Shown here: positions 14,127 to 21,628 of the stretch, piece by piece
How the letters are laid out: each line of letters starts with the position of its first letter
Position numbering within the stretch: position 1 is the first letter of the stretch
From: Bacteroidota bacterium
Lineage (GTDB): Bacteria > Bacteroidota > Bacteroidia > Chitinophagales > Chitinophagaceae
Direction: 5' to 3'
NCBI GenBank assembly: GCA_023391315.1
Contig: JAEWBD010000335.1
Coordinates: 1-23,238, forward strand
Length of the DNA: 23,238 bases
Program-made: the position numbers and the translations under genes
The notes under the pieces: generated by a model
The model's input: only the letters and a program-made list of their open reading frames with translations
What the model was told of the DNA's origin: nothing
The model's database searches: none

Positions 14127-16490
14127 ATGCTTAGAAATTATTTCAGGATCATCCGTCGTAACATGGCCCGCAATAAAGCGGTTACTTTCATCAACATTGC
14201 GGGGCTCGCATTGGGAATGACTGTAACCATTATTATAAGCTTATGGATATGGCGGGAATTATCGTTCAATAAAAACTTTTCTAATTATAAAAGCATTTCG
14301 CAGGTTATGCTTACCGGCACTTTCAGTGGTGAAGTAAGCACAGATGTGGGTTGTTCAATACCATTGGCTGCCGAATTGAAAAACAGGTTTGGTTCAGATT
14401 TTAAACAGGTGGCGCTTACATCGAAAGCAGAAGATCATATCATTGCAATCAACGATGCGAAACTCAGTGCCAATGGCATTTTTGCGCAGCCCGGATTTAT
14501 TGATATGCTGGGTTTCTCTGCCTTGAAAGGTTCTGTAAAAACACTGGAAGACCCGTCATCCATTATCATTAGCGCCTCGCTTGCAAAGGCCCTGTTTGGC
14601 GATAAAGATGCCGTTGGAAAAATCATTAAAATTGACAATAAGAGCAACCTGAAAATAACAGGCATTTATAATGATCTTCCTTCAAACTCTTCTTTTGCCA
14701 ATCTGAAATATATCGGGTCCTGGAATTATTTTATGCCAAAAGGCGATGAAAAAAATGATGCCTGGAATGTTTGCTGGTATAATTTATATGTGCAATTGAA
14801 TAAGGGTATTCATAACGATGATGTATCCCGAAAAATAGCCGGTTTGATGAGCGAGCATCTTACAGATATCAAACCTGTGTTATTGCTTCACCCGATGGAA
14901 AGATGGCATTTGTATTCAACTTTTACAAATGGTGTAAATACAGGCGGCCAGATTCAGTATGTATGGATGTTTGGTTTGATAGGATTTTTTGTGTTGCTGC
15001 TGGCATGCATCAATTTTATGAACCTTTCTACAGCACGCAGCAGCAAGCGTGCAAAGGAAGTAGGCATTTTGAAAACAATTGGTTCGGCAAGAAAACAATT
15101 GATACTCCGCTTCCTTGGTGAATCAATTATTATAACAATTATTGCATTTATTATCAGCCTTGTTTTAGTACAAATTAGTTTGCCCTGGTTCAATACACTT
15201 ATCAGCGCTGATATTGCAATACCATTCAATAATATTTATTTCTGCATTGCCTGCATTTCATTTGTGTTAACCACGGGCATTGCAGCGGGCCTCTATCCTG
15301 CATTTTATCTTTCATCTTTCAAGCCTGCTAAAGTATTGAAAGGTGGTTTCCAGGCCGGAAAAGCCGCAGCTACTTCACGAAAAGCATTGGTAATAGTGCA
15401 ATTCTTTACCTCCATCTTTTTAATAACAGCAACACTTATTGTTTTAAAACAGTTGAATTATGCCAGGAACAGGCCGTTAGGTTATTCAGCAAATGGGTTA
15501 ATAAATATTGCAATTAAAACGCCTGAATTGCAAACACATTATAATGCTTTCAGAAATGACCTGTTGCAGTCCGGTGCTGCTGTTAATATTGCAACATCTT
15601 CAGCGCCTGTAAACCAGTTAAAATTATCAGCAGGTGGATATTCATGGGATGGATTAGACCCCGACGTGCAGCCGGTTTTTGGCACCGTATCAGTTACAGA
15701 AGATTTTGCCAATACGGTACAATGGCGTTTTATAAAAGGAAGGAATTTTTCACGCAGCTTTATTACAGATTCATCGGGTGTTATACTCAATAAAAAAGCG
15801 CTGGATTATATGAATATCCGGGATGCTGTTGGAAAACAACTCGATTACCGCGGCAACACTTTTACCATTATCGGCGTAATTGATGATGCCATAATGGGCT
15901 CACCGTTTTCCTCTGTTGTTCCTACGGCTTTCTTTCTTGCACAACAGCCGATGAATTATATGACGGTAAAGCTTTCTCCTTCAATAAGTGCACAACAGGC
16001 ATTGCAAAAAGTGGAGAAAACTTTTAAACAATACAGCCCTGCGGCGCCATTCGTTTACAGCTTTGTTGATGATGAATATGCGAAACAATTCAGTACTGTA
16101 GAAACAACCGGAACGCTTGCAGGTGCATTTGCGGTGCTGGCAATAATTATATCCAGTCTTGGTTTATATGCTTTGGCTTCATTCATGGCCGAACAGCGTA
16201 TAAAAGAAATAGGCATCCGCAAAGTACTGGGTGCTTCAGTTGGAGGTTTATGGAAATTACTTACGGGCGAGTTTATGCTGCTGAACTGCCTTGCTTTTTT
16301 ACTGGCCGTGCCTGCAGTGTGGTGGAGCATGAATGCATGGCTGAATGGTTATGTATATAGAACAACCATATCATGGCAGGTGTTTGCTTTTGCCGCAGCC
16401 ATAACGGTTATAATAACATTGCTTACGGTAAGCTTCCAGGCAATTAAAGCAGCTATTACAAATCCTGTGAAAAGTTTGCGAACGGAGTGA
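14127..16490 (+). CDS. FtsX-like ABC transporter permease 6, altered first coupling motif
   Basis: This protein has 787 residues. TM1 is about 22-42, and the first periplasmic domain about 45-275 ends in ERWHLYSTFTNG at about 258-269, the signature shared with permease 1 although four genes separate them. TM2 is about 279-299. The first coupling motif reads EVGILKTIG from residue 311: the arginine present in the other eight copies is leucine (L315, codon TTG at 15069-15071). The second motif, EIGIRKVLG from 694, is intact. TM5 is about 418-440. The protein ends NPVKSLRTE. The N-terminal helix also differs, reading RIIRRNM instead of KTAWRNL. It is otherwise full length with no sign of decay, so the leucine is more likely tolerated or specialised than a mark of a pseudogene. 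Its spacers on both sides are homologous to each other. Confidence 0.95.
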   Translation: MLRNYFRIIRRNMARNKAVTFINIAGLALGMTVTIIISLWIWRELSFNKNFSNYKSISQVMLTGTFSGEVSTDVGCSIPLAAELKNRFGSDFKQVALTSKAEDHIIAINDAKLSANGIFAQPGFIDMLGFSALKGSVKTLEDPSSIIISASLAKALFGDKDAVGKIIKIDNKSNLKITGIYNDLPSNSSFANLKYIGSWNYFMPKGDEKNDAWNVCWYNLYVQLNKGIHNDDVSRKIAGLMSEHLTDIKPVLLLHPMERWHLYSTFTNGVNTGGQIQYVWMFGLIGFFVLLLACINFMNLSTARSSKRAKEVGILKTIGSARKQLILRFLGESIIITIIAFIISLVLVQISLPWFNTLISADIAIPFNNIYFCIACISFVLTTGIAAGLYPAFYLSSFKPAKVLKGGFQAGKAAATSRKALVIVQFFTSIFLITATLIVLKQLNYARNRPLGYSANGLINIAIKTPELQTHYNAFRNDLLQSGAAVNIATSSAPVNQLKLSAGGYSWDGLDPDVQPVFGTVSVTEDFANTVQWRFIKGRNFSRSFITDSSGVILNKKALDYMNIRDAVGKQLDYRGNTFTIIGVIDDAIMGSPFSSVVPTAFFLAQQPMNYMTVKLSPSISAQQALQKVEKTFKQYSPAAPFVYSFVDDEYAKQFSTVETTGTLAGAFAVLAIIISSLGLYALASFMAEQRIKEIGIRKVLGASVGGLWKLLTGEFMLLNCLAFLLAVPAVWWSMNAWLNGYVYRTTISWQVFAFAAAITVIITLLTVSFQAIKAAITNPVKSLRTE

Positions 16491-16551
16491 AACTCTGGAA
16501 GATTATGAATTTTCCAAAAGGTTATAATGAGAGATAAATGATAAATAAAGT

Positions 16552-16574
16552 AGTGAATTAAATAACGCAAGTTA
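16552..16574 (+). repeat. Conserved spacer block upstream of permease 7 (copy 2)
   Basis: AGTGAATTAAATAACGCAAG is the counterpart of 14047-14069, with the same GCCTGCAGCT downstream (16577-16586). The surrounding 125-base spacer aligns to the permease 5-6 spacer over most of its length with a few small gaps. Confidence 0.6.
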
Positions 16575-16615
16575 AGAGCCTGCAGCTTGAAACTCGCAGC
16601 TAAATAAACAACTAT

Positions 16616-19000
16616 ATGTTTAAAAACTATTTCAAAACCGCCTGCCGGAATCTGATGAAGAACAAGGTTTTTTCTTTCATTAATATTCTCGGCTTAACCA
16701 TTGGCATAACTGTTTGTATGATGATCTTCCTGTTCATCATGAATGAATTTAGTGTTGATAATTTTCAAAAGGATGGCAACCGCATTTACCGGGTGATGCG
16801 TGGCTTTGAAAAAGACGGGCAGTCACACGGTGTAGCCTATTTATCCGGCATGTATGCGCCTGCTTTATTGAACGATTTTAACGGACAGGTTGAAAATGTA
16901 GTCCGCATAAATCAGAATGATAACCTCATTACTATCGGTAACCGTTCCTTTCATGAAAAGAAAATAATTGATGCCGACAGCAATTTTTTCAGCTTCTTTT
17001 CTTTCCCTTTATTAAAAGGTAATCCGCAAACCGCATTACAAAATCCGCATAGCGTTGTGCTAACCGAAACTACAGCAAAAAAATATTTTGGAGGTATTGA
17101 TAACGCTTTGGGAAAAACAATCTTGCTTGATAAAGACACGCCGCTTAAAGTTACCGGCATAGCAAAAGATGTTCCCTCCAATTCCCATCTCTCATTTGAC
17201 CTGGTACTTCCGCTTGAAAATTATAAAGACAGAAGCTGGATGACCACCTGGATCAATAACGGCATATTTACTTACGTCCGGCTAAGCCCGCATACAACGC
17301 AGGCGCAGATAGAAAAGCAGTTGCCGCAGTTTATAGAAAAATATATGGGCAGTGATATGCGTAAATACGGCCTGCATTTCACGCTCTCGCTTACACCTTT
17401 AAAAGATATTTATTTCGAAACGCCTTCTGAATTTGGCGGTGTTATTAAGCATGGCGATAAAACCGTTGTTTACATTTTTCTTTCCATCGCCGTTTTAATA
17501 TTATTGATAGCCTGCATCAACTTTATGAACCTTTCTACCATTCGTGCAGCAGAGCGTTCAAAAGAAGTTGGGTTAAGGAAAGTATTGGGTGCATTGCGTA
17601 ACAGCCTTATATGGCAGTTTATTGGTGAAAGCGTTTTGCTCACTACTGTTGCATGCATACTTTCTGTTGCGCTATTATTACTGGTAATGCCCTGGTATAA
17701 CCAGTTACTTGGTTATTCATTAACTGTTTCATGGAATGCTTTGCCCGTCTATGCATTCCTCACCGGCATTATTATCGTCGTTGGATTCCTGGCAGGCAGT
17801 TACCCGGCATTTGTGTTGTCGGCGTTCTCCCCTGTAAATGCATTAAAAGGTAAATTAAAACTGGGTAAGGGCGGTGCTTCCTTCAGGCAGGCACTGGTAA
17901 TAGTGCAGTTCAGTATTTCTGTATTCCTTATTATTGGCACCATAATCATTATGAAACAAATGAGCTATGTAAAAAACAAGCAGCTGGGTTATAACAAAGA
18001 ACAAACCGTGATTGTACCGATTGACAACAATGACATTTATAACAACATGAATGTGTTTAAAACAGAACTGCAAAACAAAAGCGCTGTGCAGTCGGTATCA
18101 TTAATGTCTGGTGAGCCGGGCGGTTTTTTTGATGGCCATGTGTTTGATGTGGAAGGGCACAATGAACGATGGAATGCAAGAACAGAATTTGCCGATTTTG
18201 AATTTGTAGAAACGCTTGGGTTGAAAATGATTGCAGGCAGGGACTTTTCGGCGCAGTTTCCAACAGATACAACTGATGCGGTATTAATAAATAAAACAGC
18301 TGCAGCAAAGCTTGGATGGACGCCGCAGCAAGCCGTTGGTAAATGGATACAGAATACTATTCGCGATAATGCAAAGCGTAGAATAATAGGTGTGGTGGAT
18401 GATTTTAATTTTCAAACATTAAAAGAAAATATAGAGCCGCTGGTTATTTCTCCTGCAGATGACAGAAGAGTTATCCTGGTAAAGTTAAAACCGGGGAATG
18501 TTCAATCAGGCATCAATCTCATAAAACAGGAATATAGCAGGGTGGCGCCGGCTTATCCGCTTGAGTACAGATTTTTAGATGAGCAGTTTAATGATATGTA
18601 CAAAAAAGACCTGCGGCAGCAAACCATATTAACCGTATTTGCCGGCCTCGCCATATTTGTTGCATGCCTTGGCTTGTTTGGACTTGCCTCATTCACGGCT
18701 ACCAAACGTTTTAAAGAAATTGGTGTAAGAAAAGTGCTGGGCTCATCGGTGCAGAACATTGTTGTATTACTTTCAAAAGATTTATTAAAACCCGTACTGA
18801 TCGCCACCTGCATTGCATTGCCGGTGGGTTATTGGGCCATGAATAAATGGCTTCAAAATTTTGCTTATAAAACTTCAGTGAGCTGGTGGGTTTTCCTGGC
18901 GGCGGCGGCAATCACCTTTGGCATTGCCTTTATCACGGTAAGCATAAAAGCAATAAAGGCAGCAACAGTAAACCCGGTAAAAAGTTTAAGAACAGAATAG
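16616..19000 (+). CDS. FtsX-like ABC transporter permease 7
   Basis: This protein has 794 residues. TM1 is about 22-43, and the first periplasmic domain about 45-280 ends in LTPLKDIYFET at about 259-269. TM2 is about 285-305, the first coupling motif EVGLRKVLG begins at 317, TM5 is about 425-446, and the second motif EIGVRKVLG begins at 701 and is followed by SS. The tryptophan of the N-terminal amphipathic segment (TAWRNL in most copies) is cysteine here (TACRNL, C10). A glycine-rich stretch (EPGGFFDGHVFD) opens the variable part of the second periplasmic domain. The protein ends NPVKSLRTE. The start agrees with the MFKNY starts of its paralogues and lies after an A-rich leader (AAACAACTAT). 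It is likely cotranscribed with permease 6 across a 125-base spacer. Confidence 0.95.
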   Translation: MFKNYFKTACRNLMKNKVFSFINILGLTIGITVCMMIFLFIMNEFSVDNFQKDGNRIYRVMRGFEKDGQSHGVAYLSGMYAPALLNDFNGQVENVVRINQNDNLITIGNRSFHEKKIIDADSNFFSFFSFPLLKGNPQTALQNPHSVVLTETTAKKYFGGIDNALGKTILLDKDTPLKVTGIAKDVPSNSHLSFDLVLPLENYKDRSWMTTWINNGIFTYVRLSPHTTQAQIEKQLPQFIEKYMGSDMRKYGLHFTLSLTPLKDIYFETPSEFGGVIKHGDKTVVYIFLSIAVLILLIACINFMNLSTIRAAERSKEVGLRKVLGALRNSLIWQFIGESVLLTTVACILSVALLLLVMPWYNQLLGYSLTVSWNALPVYAFLTGIIIVVGFLAGSYPAFVLSAFSPVNALKGKLKLGKGGASFRQALVIVQFSISVFLIIGTIIIMKQMSYVKNKQLGYNKEQTVIVPIDNNDIYNNMNVFKTELQNKSAVQSVSLMSGEPGGFFDGHVFDVEGHNERWNARTEFADFEFVETLGLKMIAGRDFSAQFPTDTTDAVLINKTAAAKLGWTPQQAVGKWIQNTIRDNAKRRIIGVVDDFNFQTLKENIEPLVISPADDRRVILVKLKPGNVQSGINLIKQEYSRVAPAYPLEYRFLDEQFNDMYKKDLRQQTILTVFAGLAIFVACLGLFGLASFTATKRFKEIGVRKVLGSSVQNIVVLLSKDLLKPVLIATCIALPVGYWAMNKWLQNFAYKTSVSWWVFLAAAAITFGIAFITVSIKAIKAATVNPVKSLRTE

Positions 19001-19066
19001 TCGTTAAAAGATTATAATTTAAAAATTATTGTGGTATACATGAGCATCGGTAATGAATAATGAGAT

Positions 19067-19090
19067 AGTAAATTAACTAACGTAAAGTTG
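19067..19090 (+). repeat. Conserved spacer block upstream of permease 8 (copy 3)
   Basis: AGTAAATTAACTAACGTAAA matches the blocks at 14047 and 16552 in phase, and ATAATGAGATA precedes it as in copy 2. The parts of the spacer outside this block have diverged, and GCCTGCAGCT is absent. Just before the start, AAACCATCTT at 19111-19120 also occurs before permease 9 (21617-21626). Confidence 0.5.
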
Positions 19091-19123
19091 AAGATCTAAA
19101 CTCACTAAATAAACCATCTTGTT

Positions 19124-21499
19124 ATGTTTAAAAATTATATCAAAACAGCATGGCGCAGCTTATGGAAAAATAAGTTTTATACAGCCATTAATATTCTTGG
19201 TTTATCAATCGGGCTAACTACCGCCATCTTATTACTGTTATGGATACAGGATGAAAGCAGCTTTGATAAATTTAATAAAGATTATAACAGAATTTATAAC
19301 CTGAGCGCTCATTTTGATGCCAACGGAAAAGAACAGGTTTGGGGCGGTGTGCCGGGGCCTTTATACAAATATGCACGTTCATTGTCGCAGGTAGAAGCGG
19401 TAACAAGAGTGAATGATGACTGGGGCATCACTTTTCATCAGCCAAACGATAAGAAGCTTATTTCGGGACTGCATGTAGCATACATTGACAGCAGTTTTTT
19501 TTCAATCTTTAATTTCAATACCATTAAAGGCGCAGCCAATAATTTATTTACTGCTACCAATAATATTCTGCTTACAGAAGAAACGGCAAAAAAGATTTTC
19601 GGAACAGACGATGTTGTTGGCAAAGTAGTAAGCTGGGATACCGCAAGCTTTATTGTTACAGGCGTATTGCACAATCTTCCTCAAAATTCTTCCCTGCGTT
19701 TTGATGCTTTATTCCCCATGAGTTTATATGCCAAAATGTTTACAGCTTGGGGTGGCAATGGCGACTGGAAAACCATTGATGAAGACCTCGGCAATTATGC
19801 TTACGACACCTATGTAAAACTGCAGCCCAACACAAATTTTGCAGCTATAGAAAGCGCTTTAACCAAAGCGTACAAAGATGCCCGCAATGGCGACAGCAAA
19901 ACAAAATTTATGCTGCAACCTTTGTCCGAAAAACATCTCATATCGGCTGATGGCAATAAATCGGGTTTGCGTATTGTGCAGGTATTTACAATCATCACTA
20001 TTTTATTACTGGCTATTGCTGCGGTTAACTATGTAAACCTGTCAACTGCACGTGCCATGGCAAGGGCAAAAGAAGTAAGTGTGCGTAAAATAATCGGCGC
20101 GAATAAATGGCAGTTATTTATACAGTTTGTTGCAGAAACGGTTATCATATTCGTTATTGCCGCAGCATTGGCGCTTGTGTTTGCAGGGCTGCTTATACCT
20201 GCTTATAATAACATATCCGGTAAATCGCTGGAATTTTCACTTACCAATCCTTCTGTGTGGATGCTGGTGGGCGTTGCCGTTTCTGGCACATTAATTTTAG
20301 CGGGCGTATATCCTGCCATACATCTTTCGTCTTTCGACCCCATCAATTCGTTAAAGGGAAAAATAAGTCAAAGCCTCAGCAGCATTGTGCTGCGTAAAGT
20401 GCTGGTGGTTTTTCAGTTCTCTATTTCAGTAATACTTATTATTTGCACACTGGTTATCGGCCGGCAAATGCAATATATAAGCAAGGTAAACCTGGGGTAT
20501 AATAAAGAATATGTTTTTACGGTGCCGCTTAGCGATGAAGCCATTAATCATATTGATGCCGTAAAGGCAGAGCTAAATAAAACACCGGGCATATCAGCTA
20601 CTTCTTTATCCAATGTTTATAACATAGCCGATTATGGCAACTCAACAGGCGACATTGACTGGCCGGGAAAATTGAAAGATAATAGCATGATCGTAAGCAG
20701 CGCTAATATTGACAAGGGTTTTCTTCCTTTAATGAATTTTACATTTATTGAAGGCGGCAATTTCACGGGTATGCCATCTGATACTTCTGCCTATATCATT
20801 AATGAAACAATGGTAAAACAAATGGGCATTAAGCCGCCTTATGTTGGCCAGCAAATGAGCCTGCATGATGTGCCCGGAACAATAATCGGCGTAGTAAAAG
20901 ATTTTCATTTTAAATCTTTAAAAGATAAAATCAGCCCTTTTGTTTTCTGGACGCACCGCTGGAAAAATATGCTTTATGTAAAAACAACGGCTGCCGGCGC
21001 ACAACAGGCAATAAAATCGGTAGAAAAGATATACAATAAATATCCCGGTGTAAACCCTTTCACTTACAGTTTTGTTGATTCAAAGTTTGATGAGCTGTAT
21101 AAAACAGATAACCGCACCAAATTGCTGTTCAACATTTTTGCAGGCATTGCCATTTTTATTTCCTGCCTCGGTTTACTGGCGCTGGCAACGTATTCAGCAC
21201 AGTTGCGCACCAAAGAAATTGGCGTAAGAAAAGTGCTGGGTGCAAGTGTTACAAATATTGTAAGCCTGTTGGGCAAAGATTTTATTGTGCTGGTTGTTAT
21301 AGCCATTGTTATAGCCATCCCGGTTGCCACTTACAGTATGAATAAGTGGCTGGAGAATTTTGCGTATAAAACAGATATAAGTTTTTGGCTGTTTGTGTTG
21401 GCGAGTTGTATTGCAGTAGGAATAGCGTTGTTAACGATTAGCTTCCAGGCAATAAAAGCAGCGCTGGCCAACCCGGTGAAATCGTTGCGAACGGAATGA
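19124..21499 (+). CDS. FtsX-like ABC transporter permease 8
   Basis: This protein has 791 residues. TM1 is about 22-42, and the first periplasmic domain about 45-282 ends in LQPLSEKHLISADG at about 264-277. TM2 is about 286-306. The first coupling motif is EVSVRKIIG from 317, with serine in place of the usual glycine. TM5 is about 423-445, and the second motif EIGVRKVLG from 698 is canonical. TM2 reads LLAIAAVNYVNL, lacking the cysteine found in most copies (LIACINFMNL). The protein ends NPVKSLRTE. The stop is followed one base later by a dispersed stem-loop repeat, which separates it from permease 9. No promoter is evident in the 123-base upstream spacer. Confidence 0.95.
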   Translation: MFKNYIKTAWRSLWKNKFYTAINILGLSIGLTTAILLLLWIQDESSFDKFNKDYNRIYNLSAHFDANGKEQVWGGVPGPLYKYARSLSQVEAVTRVNDDWGITFHQPNDKKLISGLHVAYIDSSFFSIFNFNTIKGAANNLFTATNNILLTEETAKKIFGTDDVVGKVVSWDTASFIVTGVLHNLPQNSSLRFDALFPMSLYAKMFTAWGGNGDWKTIDEDLGNYAYDTYVKLQPNTNFAAIESALTKAYKDARNGDSKTKFMLQPLSEKHLISADGNKSGLRIVQVFTIITILLLAIAAVNYVNLSTARAMARAKEVSVRKIIGANKWQLFIQFVAETVIIFVIAAALALVFAGLLIPAYNNISGKSLEFSLTNPSVWMLVGVAVSGTLILAGVYPAIHLSSFDPINSLKGKISQSLSSIVLRKVLVVFQFSISVILIICTLVIGRQMQYISKVNLGYNKEYVFTVPLSDEAINHIDAVKAELNKTPGISATSLSNVYNIADYGNSTGDIDWPGKLKDNSMIVSSANIDKGFLPLMNFTFIEGGNFTGMPSDTSAYIINETMVKQMGIKPPYVGQQMSLHDVPGTIIGVVKDFHFKSLKDKISPFVFWTHRWKNMLYVKTTAAGAQQAIKSVEKIYNKYPGVNPFTYSFVDSKFDELYKTDNRTKLLFNIFAGIAIFISCLGLLALATYSAQLRTKEIGVRKVLGASVTNIVSLLGKDFIVLVVIAIVIAIPVATYSMNKWLENFAYKTDISFWLFVLASCIAVGIALLTISFQAIKAALANPVKSLRTE

Positions 21500-21500
21500 C

Positions 21501-21540
21501 AGCCCATACAAACCTTCCCGAAGGGAAGGCTTTGTAAGCT
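21501..21540. repeat. Dispersed 40-base stem-loop repeat, copy 2
   Basis: CCTTCCC (21513-21519) pairs perfectly with GGGAAGG (21523-21529) around GAA, with flanks AGCCCAT and GGCTTTGTAAGCT. It matches 1366-1405 at 34 of 40 positions; three of the six differences fall in the loop and none in the stem. Like copy 1 it begins two bases after a stop codon. A smaller pair, ATCCCT/AGGGAT (21581-21586 with 21593-21598), follows in the same spacer. Confidence 0.7.
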
Positions 21541-21628
21541 GCAAATTATATAAACAACATTCAATTATCATGCTCTTAAAATCCCTTCCTTTAGGGATAG
21601 CAACTTACAGCTAAACAAACCATCTTCT

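Noticed and set aside
14047..19090. CRISPR-like array suggested by three similar spacer blocks
   Set aside because: The copies are about 2.5 kb apart, imperfect, and separated by full-length genes, so they are homologous intergenic sequences.
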